A stretch of DNA of 64,000 nucleotides from positions 434,001-498,000 of the forward strand of contig NZ_LMCM01000005.1 in assembly GCF_001426245.1 (NCBI RefSeq), read 5' to 3'. The stretch is from Phycicoccus sp. Root101 (GTDB lineage: Bacteria; Actinomycetota; Actinomycetes; Actinomycetales; Dermatophilaceae). A program made the translations under genes and the position numbers. The notes beneath the pieces were generated by a model. It searched no databases. It saw only the letters and a program-made list of their open reading frames with translations, and was not told the DNA's origin. Of this stretch, positions 27,129-36,227 are shown in pieces. Position 1 is the stretch's first letter. Each line of letters opens with the position of its first letter.

Positions 27129-30100
27129 CTACCCCGGTGCACCAGGGCCAGCGAGCGGGGCAGCCGCCGGGCCGTCGACGGCCCCGGTGCCAGGCCGGGC
27201 GACCTGCACAGGGCTGGCAGATCCCCGCCGCACCAGGTGACCTCGCCCCGGCCGGGCCCGGCGGTCCACGGGGACCCGCAACCCGAAGAGGTCCGCCTCC
27301 GCCGAGGATGCGGGGCCGAGGAGGAGACCCGTGCGGTGGCGTGCGACCTCGAGCGCCGCGCCGCGGTACATGGAGGACAGGGTGCTCGCGGCGGCGCCCA
27401 CGACCAGGAGCCCCTGGTCACGGTCGGCTAGGTGGGAGACCTCGCGCAGGACCGCCTCGACGGGCTGGTCCAGCAGCGCGTCGACGTCGTCGGCCAGCAC
27501 CACCAGCGAGGGAGCCCGCCGACGGGCCTCGACGAGACCGCCGCCGTCGGTGCCGTCGGACCAGCTGAGGACGGCCGGCTCGGCGCGCAGCACCTCCAGC
27601 GGGCCACCCCGCGGTGCGACGACCGCGACGGGTCGGCCGGCTGCGAGGTGCCGGCGAGCGAGGAGGAGCAGCGCGCTGGACACACCGGAGGCGGCGGGGC
27701 CCGTGACCAGCCAGCGTCGTCCGTCCTGCCGCGGGTCGAGCCCCAGCACGGTCGACTCGTCGCCCCCGATCCCGACGGGCACGATGCCGGCCGGGTACGG
27801 CGGCCGGTCCGGGTGCGGCCGGAGCTCCTCCTCATGCACCTCCAGGGGCAGCTCGTCCACCCGAAGGGGCGACCGCCCCGGCAGGTCGGTCGTCGGCGGA
27901 CTGGTCGTCGGCGGGCCTTCCTCGTTGCGCGGCTCCGGCGGCAGGGCGAGCTGGACCTCGTTCCCCTCCATGGTGAGTCCCCGCCCGGGGCAGGTGAGGG
28001 CAGCGACCCGGCCCGGCGGCATACCGAGCAGGACCGCGTCCGTGGGATCGGCCAGGCGCAGCACGACGCGTCGGGTGACGGTGCCGGCCACCCGGCCCAG
28101 GAGGAGGGAGCGGCCGCCTGCGACGACCGCGGTGAGGCCGACTCCCTGCCCGTCCTGCAGGAGAGCGAGGAGCTGGTCGGTGAGGGTGCTGAGGGCGAGG
28201 TCGTCGGTCCGGCCGGCGACGAGGTCCCAGTCGTCGACGAGCAGGAGCATCGGCGGCAGGGCGGTCCCGTCGCCGCGGGCCAGGGCGGCACGGCGTTCGG
28301 CGACCTCGGTGGCGAGTCGCGAGACCAGTCGTTCGACCCGCCTGGGGTCGGTCCAGTCGACGACGGCACCCACCTGTGGCAGGGCCGACAGGGCGGCCAA
28401 GCCGCCACCGAGGGCGTAGACGTGCAGCGACGCGGCGTCGCGTTGGTTGCAGCAGGCCACGGCATGGGTGAGCAGGGCGGTGGTCCGGCCACTGCCCGGT
28501 CCGCCGACGACGGCCCAGTGACCGCGGGCGCGCAGGTCGAACGCCAACATCTCGCGCGACTGGCGTTCCGGCACGTCCACCAGCCCGAGGTGTGCGGTGA
28601 ACGGGTCGTCGGTGGCGTCGAGGTCTGCGTGGGGAAGCTCGACGGGGAGGGGCGGCAGCCAGGCGGGGCTGGCCGCGACGAAGCCGCCCGCAGCCGTGGC
28701 CTGCCGCACGGTGTCGACGATGACGCCGAGCTCGGTGCGCGTCGCGGGACCCGTGCGCGGCTGTGCGGGAGGGTCGGCGCTCCACGCCCGGACGCGGACC
28801 GGTGTCGCCCGTGGCTGTGGAACCAGGGCGCCCACGTGCGCGGACTGGAACTCGACCAGGCCCGAACCGCCGACGCGGGCGTAGGCGCGGCCCGGCGTCG
28901 AAGGGGGCAGGGCAGCAGCCGCAGGGCTGTCGACGACGTCCTCGGAGTCGAGACGGTCACGCATGCGCAGAGCGATGCGGAGGTTGACGTTGGCCTTGAT
29001 GTCGGCGGTGACCACACCCGCGGGGCGTTGGGTGGCGAGGACGAGGTGGATGCCCAGGGACCGGCCGAGGGCTGCAAGGTGGACCAGGCCGTCGACGAAG
29101 GCGGGGAGCTCGTCGGCGAGGGCTCGGAACTCGTCGACCACCACGACGAGCCGGGCCAACGGCAATGCCGCTCCTGCTGGACTCGCTTGGTACGCAACGA
29201 GATCGGCAACACCGGCAGCTCGCAGGATGCGTTCGCGGCGCGTCACCTCGGCAGTGAGCGACGTCAGTGCGCGGGCGGCCAGCTGGTCATCGAGGTCCGT
29301 GACGACGCCGGACACGTGGGGTAGGTCCGCGCACTCCCGGAAGGCCGCCCCGCCCTTGTAGTCGACCAGGACGAAGGACAGGTGCTGGGGCGCGTTGTGC
29401 AGGGCGAGGCTCGCGACCAGGGTCCTCAGCAGCTCCGACTTGCCCGCCCCCGTGGTGCCCCCGACGAGGACGTGGGGTCCGTCGGCGGCGAGGTCGATCG
29501 AGAAGACCCCGGAGCTGCTCGCCCCGATCGGCACCCTCGTGCGGTGCGGGTGGTCGTGCCAACGCCGTGCCAGGTCGGCGCCGTCCTCGCCCGCAGGTCG
29601 GTCACGGGCCAGCAGGCCGACGTTCGTGGGCAGGGCAGCCCGCCCGTCCGCCGGTGTGGCGTCACGCAGGGGAGCCAACGACCGGGCGAGCCGGTGCGGC
29701 CACCCGGGCCCGACGCCGTCCACGACGAGGTCGTGGTGCCGGTGGTCGGTGAGCGAGAGCGTGGGTGCGCCGTTGCCGGAGAGCTCGAGGACGGCACCGG
29801 CCTCGTTCGGCAGCTCACGGAGGTCCGAGCCCAGGGCCAGGGTGAGGACGCCGGCCCGTGGTCCGTCGGCGAGAACGGTCGCGAGGTCGGTCAGCTCCCG
29901 GGCCCCGACCATCGCGTCGACCACGACGACGGTGGTGGGGCCGTCCCACCGACCGGGCCGGCGGTCGGCACGGCGTAGACGGACGGTGGCTGCCAGGTCG
30001 GCGAGGGTGGTGTCGGTGTTGTCAGGCGACCCCCCTCGTCGGGAGCTGTTGTGGCAGTGCGGGATCCGGGTCACCCACTCCCAGGTCGCCCGTTCCGGGG

Positions 30101-31403
30101 TGTCGGCAAGGATGACGACCTCCAGGTCGGAGGGCGAGTGCATCGTCACCAGCTGGCCCACCAGCGACCGTGCACTGGCGAGGACGGCCGCTCGCTGACC
30201 GCAGAGCCCGAGAACGCCGACGTCGACGAGGGAGACGACGCACGGGACGTCCCGGAGGTGCGGCTGCACCAGGTCCCCGGCCGGTTCGCCACCGGACGTG
30301 AGGCGCAGCGAGGCATCGCGACCACACCGACCGACCGCGACGGTCCACGCGTCGTCGTCGCCGCGACGCCGCTCCCAGATCCGCTCCGTGGGTCCGGAGG
30401 CGATCCCCAGGATCGTGGCGGGGTCGGGGAAGGTGCAGTGGAGCGTGCTTGCCTCTGTGCGGCAGGTGGCCTCGATCCGTTCGCGCACGACCCGGAGCGC
30501 AGCGTCGTGCGCCGCCCGCTCACCGGCATACGTGCGGCGGGCGCCCCAGCGGTCGCTCAGCGCGGTGCCGACCATGAGCACCGGACCCATCAGGGCGAAG
30601 GCGAGCATGGTCGGGCCCACCACGACGGCGAGGACGCCGGCGACGGGTACCGGCAGGAGGACGGCGACCCATGGCACGCGGGCGCGCCGCGGGGGTGGGG
30701 GCGGGGTCGGCAGGGCGATCGTCGGTGTCGGCGCAGGGTCGACGACGCGGGGGCGGCGGTTGACGGCCACGGTGCCCTCGCCGGTCGCCCTCGTGGAGGC
30801 GGGGACCGCGCCGGTGTGGCGCAGGGCCACCACGGTGTCTCCGAGGTGGATGACGCTCGCCGTGGTGACGGGGACAGGCTGGTCGCCGACGAGCGTGCCG
30901 TCGACCCGGGAACCGTTGGTCGACCCCAGGTCCCGCAGGGTGACGCCGGACGCGTCGACACGGATCTCGGTGTGCAGCCTCGAGAGGCTGGGGTCAGCGA
31001 TCTCGATGGTGGCCTCGGTGGACCGGCCGAGGGTGTGTCGTCCCGGCTGCAGGTCGAGGGTGCGCCCGCACTCGGGGCCGTGCGTGATGGCGAGGACGAC
31101 CGTGGATCGGGAAGGCCGGCGAGAGCCATTGTCCTGCAACAGATGTGGAGGTTGCAGGGTGACTTCGGCTCCGTCGAGCAACGGCGGCTGTCCCACGACG
31201 GCCCCGGGCGCCACCACCCGGCCGGCAACGGCCAGGGACGGTGGCTCGGCCGTCGTGGCGGCCCGAGGTGCGAGGTGGTCGACCAGGGCATCGACGAGAT
31301 CGGCCGCGGTGGAGCCGGTGACTGCGTCGACCTCCACCTCCACCGTGGCGAACCCGGCGGAGGCACCCGGGGCGCGGTGCGTGACGGTCAGCCGCAGGTG
31401 CAT
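27129..31403 (-). CDS. FHA-domain FtsK/SpoIIIE ATPase (EssC/EccC-like)
   Basis: 1424 residues. Order: a ubiquitin-like or EsxB-like N-terminal beta region (about 1-90); an FHA domain (about 105-190, with GRSTEATIEIADPSLSRLHTE and LRDLGSTNGSRVDG); two adjacent membrane helices (about 228-265, VAVLLPVPVAGVLAVVVG and MLAFALMGPVLMVG); then three P-loop modules. The first has a good Walker A GGTTGAGKSE near 648 and DYKGG. The second has GGPGSGRTTAL near 965. The third is degenerate (TGPAASGVSSA, near 1230). This is the layout of type VII secretion EssC/EccC motors. No WXG100 substrate or other T7SS gene adjoins it. It is divergent from the Tad pilus operon. Confidence 0.9.
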   Translation of the reverse strand: MHLRLTVTHRAPGASAGFATVEVEVDAVTGSTAADLVDALVDHLAPRAATTAEPPSLAVAGRVVAPGAVVGQPPLLDGAEVTLQPPHLLQDNGSRRPSRSTVVLAITHGPECGRTLDLQPGRHTLGRSTEATIEIADPSLSRLHTEIRVDASGVTLRDLGSTNGSRVDGTLVGDQPVPVTTASVIHLGDTVVALRHTGAVPASTRATGEGTVAVNRRPRVVDPAPTPTIALPTPPPPPRRARVPWVAVLLPVPVAGVLAVVVGPTMLAFALMGPVLMVGTALSDRWGARRTYAGERAAHDAALRVVRERIEATCRTEASTLHCTFPDPATILGIASGPTERIWERRRGDDDAWTVAVGRCGRDASLRLTSGGEPAGDLVQPHLRDVPCVVSLVDVGVLGLCGQRAAVLASARSLVGQLVTMHSPSDLEVVILADTPERATWEWVTRIPHCHNSSRRGGSPDNTDTTLADLAATVRLRRADRRPGRWDGPTTVVVVDAMVGARELTDLATVLADGPRAGVLTLALGSDLRELPNEAGAVLELSGNGAPTLSLTDHRHHDLVVDGVGPGWPHRLARSLAPLRDATPADGRAALPTNVGLLARDRPAGEDGADLARRWHDHPHRTRVPIGASSSGVFSIDLAADGPHVLVGGTTGAGKSELLRTLVASLALHNAPQHLSFVLVDYKGGAAFRECADLPHVSGVVTDLDDQLAARALTSLTAEVTRRERILRAAGVADLVAYQASPAGAALPLARLVVVVDEFRALADELPAFVDGLVHLAALGRSLGIHLVLATQRPAGVVTADIKANVNLRIALRMRDRLDSEDVVDSPAAAALPPSTPGRAYARVGGSGLVEFQSAHVGALVPQPRATPVRVRAWSADPPAQPRTGPATRTELGVIVDTVRQATAAGGFVAASPAWLPPLPVELPHADLDATDDPFTAHLGLVDVPERQSREMLAFDLRARGHWAVVGGPGSGRTTALLTHAVACCNQRDAASLHVYALGGGLAALSALPQVGAVVDWTDPRRVERLVSRLATEVAERRAALARGDGTALPPMLLLVDDWDLVAGRTDDLALSTLTDQLLALLQDGQGVGLTAVVAGGRSLLLGRVAGTVTRRVVLRLADPTDAVLLGMPPGRVAALTCPGRGLTMEGNEVQLALPPEPRNEEGPPTTSPPTTDLPGRSPLRVDELPLEVHEEELRPHPDRPPYPAGIVPVGIGGDESTVLGLDPRQDGRRWLVTGPAASGVSSALLLLARRHLAAGRPVAVVAPRGGPLEVLRAEPAVLSWSDGTDGGGLVEARRRAPSLVVLADDVDALLDQPVEAVLREVSHLADRDQGLLVVGAAASTLSSMYRGAALEVARHRTGLLLGPASSAEADLFGLRVPVDRRARPGRGHLVRRGSASPVQVARPGTGAVDGPAAAPLAGPGAPG

Positions 31404-31572
31404 CTGCCGGACGCTAGGTCGTCGCCGTGTCCGTTGCGGCCGGTTATCCACCCTTGTGGATTCAGCGGGACGGCGGTGGGCGGTTCGCCCTATTATGCGG
31501 CAGACACACCGGGCTCGCGTCCGTGGCGGGGGCCACTGCGGGCACAGACGGCAGCTCGAGGGGGAGGTGACG
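31404..31572. promoter_or_regulatory. Divergent promoter region between FHA-FtsK and tad operon
   Basis: 169 bp. A TATTAT hexamer at 31491-31496 within GCCCTATTATGCGG is a plausible -10 for the tad operon, but no good -35 is seen. ATCCAC-CCTT-GTGGAT near 31447-31462 is a perfect 6-bp inverted repeat that also resembles paired DnaA-like boxes (TTATCCAC). A strong ribosome site GGGGAGGTG precedes tadA. Confidence 0.35.
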
Positions 31573-32796
31573 ATGGACGCGGTCCTGACCGTGGAGTCCG
31601 AGGTGCGCGAACTGATCCGGCGCTCCGGACTCGACCCCGCGCGCGACACCAAGGAGCTCACCCGACTGGTGCGTGATGCCGTGGCGGACTACGACGAACG
31701 CTCGCTGCACGGCGGACTGCCCAGCCTGCCGAACGTCGAGGACGCCGTGAAGTCCGTGATCGACGCGGTCGCCGGGTTCGGCCCGCTCCAGCAGTACTTC
31801 GACGATCCCGAGGTCGAGGAGATCTGGATCAACGAGCCGTCCAAGGTGTTCGTCGCCCGCGGTGGGGTGGCCGAGCTGACGACGACGTTCCTCACGGCCG
31901 ACGGCGTCCGCGACCTCGTCGAACGCATGCTCAAGACCAGCGGGCGCCGGGTCGACCTCTCCAGCCCCTTCGTCGACGCGGTGCTCCCGGACGGCTCCCG
32001 GCTGCACGTCGTCATCCCCGACATCACGAGGTCGCACTGGAACGTGAACATCCGCAAGTTCGTCGTCCGGGCCTCGCACCTCGACGACCTCGTGGCGCTG
32101 GGCACCCTCACCCCCCAGGCCGCGACCTTCCTGGGTGCCGCCGTCGCCGCCGGGTTGAACATCCTCGTCGCCGGCGGAACGCAGGCAGGCAAGACGACCC
32201 TGCTGAACTGCCTCAGCTCCGCGATCCCTGCGCGCGAGCGGGTGGTCACGTGCGAGGAGGTCTTCGAGCTGAAGATCCCCCTGCGGGACGTCGCGTCCAT
32301 GCAGTGCCGCCAGCCGAGCCTCGAGGGCACTGGCGAGATCCCGTTGCGACGTCTGGTGAAGGAAGCCCTTCGTATGCGGCCCTCACGCATCATCGTGGGC
32401 GAGGTGCGGCAGGCCGAGAGCCTCGACCTCCTCATCGCCCTCAACAGCGGCCTGCCCGGGATGTGCACCATCCACGCCAACAGCGCCCGGGAGGCGATCA
32501 CGAAGATGTGCACGCTGCCGCTGCTGGCCGGCGAGAACGTCGGCAGCCGCTTCGTGGTCCCCACCGTCGCCGGATCCATCGACATCGTCATCCACGCCGC
32601 ACTGGAGCACGACGGGGTGCGACGGGTCCGGGAGATCGTGGCGGTCCCGGGACGGGTCGAGGCCGACGTCGTCGAGGTCGCCGACCTCTTCGTCCAGCGC
32701 GAAGGAGTGCTGCGCCGGGCCGAAGGGTTCCCGCCGCACCCGGAGCGGTTCCGCCGGGCGGGGTTCGATGTCGCCGCGCTCCTGGCGCAGGGCTGA
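31573..32796 (+). CDS. tadA: Tad pilus secretion ATPase TadA/CpaF
   Basis: 407 residues, ATG with GGGGAGGTGACG upstream. It is a type II/IV secretion-superfamily hexameric ATPase that powers Flp/Tad pilus assembly. It contains GFGPLQQYFDDPEVEEIWIN (about 63), Walker A GGTQAGKTTLLN (about 199), the Asp box CEEVFELKIPL, the Walker B region MRPSRIIVGEVRQAE (about 267) and the His box GMCTIHANSAREAI. It is the first gene of a seven-gene operon. Confidence 0.95.
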   Translation: MDAVLTVESEVRELIRRSGLDPARDTKELTRLVRDAVADYDERSLHGGLPSLPNVEDAVKSVIDAVAGFGPLQQYFDDPEVEEIWINEPSKVFVARGGVAELTTTFLTADGVRDLVERMLKTSGRRVDLSSPFVDAVLPDGSRLHVVIPDITRSHWNVNIRKFVVRASHLDDLVALGTLTPQAATFLGAAVAAGLNILVAGGTQAGKTTLLNCLSSAIPARERVVTCEEVFELKIPLRDVASMQCRQPSLEGTGEIPLRRLVKEALRMRPSRIIVGEVRQAESLDLLIALNSGLPGMCTIHANSAREAITKMCTLPLLAGENVGSRFVVPTVAGSIDIVIHAALEHDGVRRVREIVAVPGRVEADVVEVADLFVQREGVLRRAEGFPPHPERFRRAGFDVAALLAQG

Positions 32797-32806
32797 GGAC
32801 GGCGTC

Positions 32807-33715
32807 GTGGACGGGTTGCGCGCGCTGGTGAGCGGGGTCGGGGGCAGCGCCACCGGCACCCTGCTCGGGCTGGTGCTGGGCTGTGGTCTGTTCTGCATCT
32901 GGTGGTCGGCCTGGGTCCCGGCTCCTCGAGCGGTGGCAACGCCTCGGGTGACCGTGTCGGACCGGCTGCGCGACGAGCTCGTGCAGGCCGGTTACGACTC
33001 GGTGGGACCGCGGAGCCTGGTCAGCGCCTGCGCCATCGCGTTCACCCTCGTGGTGCTGCTCGTGGCCGCGACCACCGGGGTGGCCCCCGTGGCGCTCTGC
33101 TTCGCAGCCATGGCCGGGTACGCCCCGATCGCCCTGGTGCGGATGCGGGCACGCCGTCGGCGCGCGAGCCTGCGCGAGCTGTGGCCGGACGCCGTCGACA
33201 ACATCGCGTCGGCGGTTCGTGCCGGGATGGCGCTGCCCGAGGCGCTGAGCCAGCTGGGTCGGCGTGGACCGGAGGAGCTGCGACCGGCCTTTCGCGCGTT
33301 CGCCGAGGACTACCGCACGACCGGCCGGTTCCAGGAGAGCCTGGACCTGCTGAAGGTCCGGTTGAGCGACCCGGTGGGGGACCGGCTGGTCGAGTCGTTG
33401 CGCATCGCACGCGAGGTCGGCGGCAGTGACCTCGGTCGGTTGCTGCGGACGCTGTCCACGTTCCTGCGTGAGGACAGCCGGACCCGCGCCGAGCTCGAGA
33501 CCCGCCAGGGGTGGACGGTGAACGCGGCCCGGCTCGCCGTCGCTGCGCCGTGGATCGTCCTGGCGATGCTGTGCACCCGACCCGAGTCGATCCAGGCCTA
33601 CGCCAGCCCCACCGGCACGGGTGTGCTGCTCGTCGGTGCTGCCATCTCGGTCGCCGCCTACCGCATCATGATCCACATCGGACGACTGCCCGAGGACGAA
33701 CGGGTGCTGCGATGA
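32807..33715 (+). CDS. tadB: Tad pilus inner-membrane protein TadB (T2SS F family)
   Basis: 302 residues from the GTG at 32807 preceded by GAGGACG. Hydrophobic helices: about 17-36 (LLGLVLGCGLFCIWWSAW), a pair at 75-110 (ACAIAFTLVVLLVAATTGVA), and two at the C terminus (APWIVLAMLCTRPES and GVLLVGAAISVAAYRIM). The cytosolic GspF/T2SSF domain lies between, with WPDAVDNIASAVRAGMALPEAL near 127. It pairs with TadC to form the platform on which TadA acts. It overlaps tadC by 4 bp. Confidence 0.92.
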   Translation: MDGLRALVSGVGGSATGTLLGLVLGCGLFCIWWSAWVPAPRAVATPRVTVSDRLRDELVQAGYDSVGPRSLVSACAIAFTLVVLLVAATTGVAPVALCFAAMAGYAPIALVRMRARRRRASLRELWPDAVDNIASAVRAGMALPEALSQLGRRGPEELRPAFRAFAEDYRTTGRFQESLDLLKVRLSDPVGDRLVESLRIAREVGGSDLGRLLRTLSTFLREDSRTRAELETRQGWTVNAARLAVAAPWIVLAMLCTRPESIQAYASPTGTGVLLVGAAISVAAYRIMIHIGRLPEDERVLR

Positions 33716-34665
33716 CGAATCCCGTTGCGGGCGTCGAGATCTCGCTCCCCGGGGCACTGCTGGGGCTGGGCGCCGGCGTGGGCCTGCTGCTCGCGTGGGC
33801 GGGCCTGCCCCGCCGCCGCCGGGCCACGCTCGAGGACCGCCTGCTCCCGTACCTGCGCGACGCGCCCCGACCGTCGCGGCTCCTCGCGGGGCGACCGGGC
33901 TCGGGTGCCGGCGTCCTCGGGGTGCTCGCCCGGCCCCTTGTTGCCGACCTGGCGCGACGCATCGAGCGGGTGCTGGGCGGCTCGGCCTCCGTGCGACGCC
34001 GCCTGTTGCGGGCGGGGCGACCGGCCGACGTCGAGCGGTTCCGGGCGGAGCAGGTGCTCTGGGGTGCGGCCGGCCTCGTCGTGGGGTTGGTCCTGGGGGT
34101 CAGCCTGTGGCTGGGCAACGGCGGCTCCGTCGGACCGGCCGTGATCGTGACCCTGTGTGGCGCAGGGGTCGGGGTCGTCGCACGGGACCAGTGGCTCAGC
34201 CGTGAGGCGAACCGCCGCGAGGAGAGGATGCTCGCCGAGTTCCCCACCATCGCCGAGCTCCTCGCGCTGGCGGTCGGTGCGGGTGAGGGCGCCGTCGGTG
34301 CGCTCGAGCGCGTCTGCCGCCTCTCGCACGGTGAGCTGTCCCACGAGCTCGGCCGCTGCCTTGCCGACGCGCGGGCTGGCGCCAACCTGCCCACCGCCCT
34401 GCAGGGTCTGGCCGACCGCACCGGACTCGTCAGCCTGGCCCGTTTCGTCGACGGCATGATCATCGCCGTCGAGCGGGGCACGCCGCTGGCCGACGTGCTG
34501 CGGGCCCAGGCCCAGGACGTCCGGGAGACCGGTCGCCGGGCGGTGATGGAGGCCGGGGGCAAGAAGGAGATCGCGATGATGGTTCCGGTCGTCTTCCTCG
34601 TCCTACCCGTCACCGTGCTCTTCGCCATCTACCCCGGCTTCTCGTTCCTGCGGTTCTCCATCTGA
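33712..34665 (+). CDS. tadC: Tad pilus inner-membrane protein TadC (T2SS F family)
   Basis: 317 residues, ATG overlapping the tadB stop. An N-terminal helix (LLGLGAGVGLLLAWAGL), two central helices (about 118-160), the T2SSF cytosolic domain (EFPTIAELLALAVGAGEGAV near 176), and a C-terminal helix (MMVPVVFLVLPVTVLFAIYP). It is the second platform subunit of the pilus machine. Confidence 0.92.
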   Translation: MTNPVAGVEISLPGALLGLGAGVGLLLAWAGLPRRRRATLEDRLLPYLRDAPRPSRLLAGRPGSGAGVLGVLARPLVADLARRIERVLGGSASVRRRLLRAGRPADVERFRAEQVLWGAAGLVVGLVLGVSLWLGNGGSVGPAVIVTLCGAGVGVVARDQWLSREANRREERMLAEFPTIAELLALAVGAGEGAVGALERVCRLSHGELSHELGRCLADARAGANLPTALQGLADRTGLVSLARFVDGMIIAVERGTPLADVLRAQAQDVRETGRRAVMEAGGKKEIAMMVPVVFLVLPVTVLFAIYPGFSFLRFSI

Positions 34666-34687
34666 TGGCTCGACGAAAGGTAGACCC

Positions 34688-34888
34688 ATGACGATCCTGA
34701 CCAAGGCGCTGACCCGGGCGCAGTACGCGCTCCATGGTGCTGCGCGCCGCGACGAACGCGGTGACGTTCCGGGCTGGGTGATGATCACGCTGATGACCGC
34801 GGGCCTCGTGGCGGTGCTCTGGACCGTCGCCGACGACCAGCTGCGGGCGTTGTTCAACCGGGCCATGGGCACCGTCTCCGGCCCCTGA
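34688..34888 (+). CDS. Flp-like prepilin / small Tad membrane protein
   Basis: 66 residues, ATG with CGAAAGG upstream. The segment DERGDVPGWVMITLMTAGLV followed by AVLW gives one hydrophobic helix (about 29-48) preceded by Gly/Asp, as in actinobacterial Flp pilins. DQLRALFNRAMGTVSGP forms a short polar tail. It is the probable major pilin because it lies between the platform genes and the TadE-like minor pilins. No prepilin peptidase (TadV) gene is present in the window. Confidence 0.8.
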   Translation: MTILTKALTRAQYALHGAARRDERGDVPGWVMITLMTAGLVAVLWTVADDQLRALFNRAMGTVSGP

Positions 34889-34891
34889 CGC

Positions 34892-35296
34892 ATGGCGATC
34901 AGCGACCGCCGGGGGGTCCGACGACCGCGCGAGTCAGGTGCTGCGGTCGCGGACTTCGCCATGGTGTCCGCGCTCGTGACGCTGCTCTTCGTCGCCGTGT
35001 TCCAGCTGGGTCTCGCGCTGCACATCCGCAACACCCTGATCTCCTGCGCCTCGGAGGGCGCGCGGCTCGGGGCGCGCGCGGGCGCCACGCCCGAGGAGGG
35101 TGCCCAGCGGACCCGCGACCTCGTCCGGACCTCGCTGTCTCCACGGTTCGCCGGCGACGTCACCGTGAGCACCACCGAGGTGGGCGGCGTCCGGGTCGTG
35201 GTGGTGCGGGTGCGGGCCCCGCTGCCCGTCCTCGGTCCGCTCGGGCCCGACCGGAGCCTCGACGTCGTGGGCCGCGCCTTCCTGGAGTCCCAGTGA
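34892..35296 (+). CDS. tadE: TadE-like minor pilin
   Basis: 134 residues. It has the TadE pattern of a short basic leader ending ESGAAVADFAMVSALVTLLFVAVFQL, that is, a Gly-Ala-x-x-x-Asp/Glu-Phe start to a single N-terminal helix. An extracytoplasmic domain with a conserved Cys follows (ISCASEGARLGARAGATPEE). It is probably cleaved and incorporated at low level in the pilus. It overlaps the next gene by 4 bp. Confidence 0.85.
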   Translation: MAISDRRGVRRPRESGAAVADFAMVSALVTLLFVAVFQLGLALHIRNTLISCASEGARLGARAGATPEEGAQRTRDLVRTSLSPRFAGDVTVSTTEVGGVRVVVVRVRAPLPVLGPLGPDRSLDVVGRAFLESQ

Positions 35297-35760
35297 TCCG
35301 ACGGCTCAGGCGAGAGGTGGACAGGCTGCGCCACCGAGGCGAGCGCGGCAGTGCCGTGGTGGAGTTCGTCGTCCTGGGCGTGCTGATGCTGGTGCCGCTC
35401 ATCTACCTCGTCATGACGATGGCGCGCCTCCAGGCCGGGGCGTATGCAGCGTCGACGGCTGCTCGCGAGGCCGGCCGCGGCTACGTCACAGCGACCTCGC
35501 AGGAGGCTGCCGAGCCGCGCGCCCTGGCTGCGGCGCGAATCGCCTTCGAGGACCAAGGTTTCGACGAGGCGGAGGGAGCGTTGTCGATGGACTGTGACGG
35601 CGATCCGTGCCTGCGGCCCGAGGGACGGATCGAGGTGGTCGCGACGGTGACGGTGCCGTTGCCGTTCGTCCCGGCGTTCGCACGTGACGTCGTCCCCCTC
35701 GAGGTCCCGGTCTCGGCCAGCCATGTCGCGGTGGTCGACCGCTTCCGGACCCGTCCGTGA
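35293..35760 (+). CDS. TadE-family pilus protein (second paralogue)
   Basis: 155 residues, GTG start overlapping the upstream TadE stop. It shows the same architecture: GERGSAVVEFVVLGVLMLVP (about 18-37), a pilin-like Glu at the helix start, and a C-terminal domain with one CDGDPC disulphide candidate near 100. The two TadE paralogues differ enough that they probably play separate minor-pilin roles. It overlaps the next gene by 4 bp. Confidence 0.85.
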   Translation: MIRRLRREVDRLRHRGERGSAVVEFVVLGVLMLVPLIYLVMTMARLQAGAYAASTAAREAGRGYVTATSQEAAEPRALAAARIAFEDQGFDEAEGALSMDCDGDPCLRPEGRIEVVATVTVPLPFVPAFARDVVPLEVPVSASHVAVVDRFRTRP

Positions 35761-36227
35761 GCAGCGTCGACATCCGTCGCGCCCTCGCCCGCCGTGGCGA
35801 ACAGGGTCAGGTCAGCATCCTCATCCTCGGCTACACCGTCGTGGCGATCCTGCTCGTCGTCGGCACGATCGCCGTCACCTCGGCCCAGCTGTCCCGGATG
35901 CGCCTGCTCGATGCCGCCGACGGGGCCGCCCTCGACGCCGCGGACTCCCTCGACCTCGGCGCCTACCAGGACGGCATCGGCACGGCGGTTCCCGTCAGCG
36001 ACGCCACGGTGGCTGCCACGGCGGAGCACTACCTCGCGGCGCGGCCGCTCCCGGTCGGGATGAGCTCCTGGGGGGTGACGAGGGGCACCGGCAGCCCGGA
36101 CGGTCGGACGGCAGTGGTCCGGCTGACGGGGGAGGCGGACCTGCCCCTGGTGGGCGGGTTGCTCGACGCGTTGGGGGGTTCGGTGACCATCACGGTCGAG
36201 TCCCGGGCCCGGTCGGTCGTCCGGTAG
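35757..36227 (+). CDS. TadG-like / Rv3654c-like pilus-associated protein
   Basis: 156 residues, GTG start overlapping by 4 bp. The N terminus RRGEQGQVSILILGYTVVAI carries the TadG-type Gly-Gln start and one hydrophobic helix (about 19-40). Then follow LRLLDAADGAALDAADSLDL-type residues typical of helicase/secretion neighbourhood proteins ('RDG' family), and a beta-rich C terminus. It is the last gene of the tad operon; a repeat hairpin lies 30 bp beyond. Confidence 0.8.
   Translation: MSSVDIRRALARRGEQGQVSILILGYTVVAILLVVGTIAVTSAQLSRMRLLDAADGAALDAADSLDLGAYQDGIGTAVPVSDATVAATAEHYLAARPLPVGMSSWGVTRGTGSPDGRTAVVRLTGEADLPLVGGLLDALGGSVTITVESRARSVVR

Noticed and set aside
31440-31470. Chromosomal origin signalled by DnaA-like boxes
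   Set aside because: Only two imperfect boxes are present, with no dnaA or dnaN gene and no AT-rich unwinding region.
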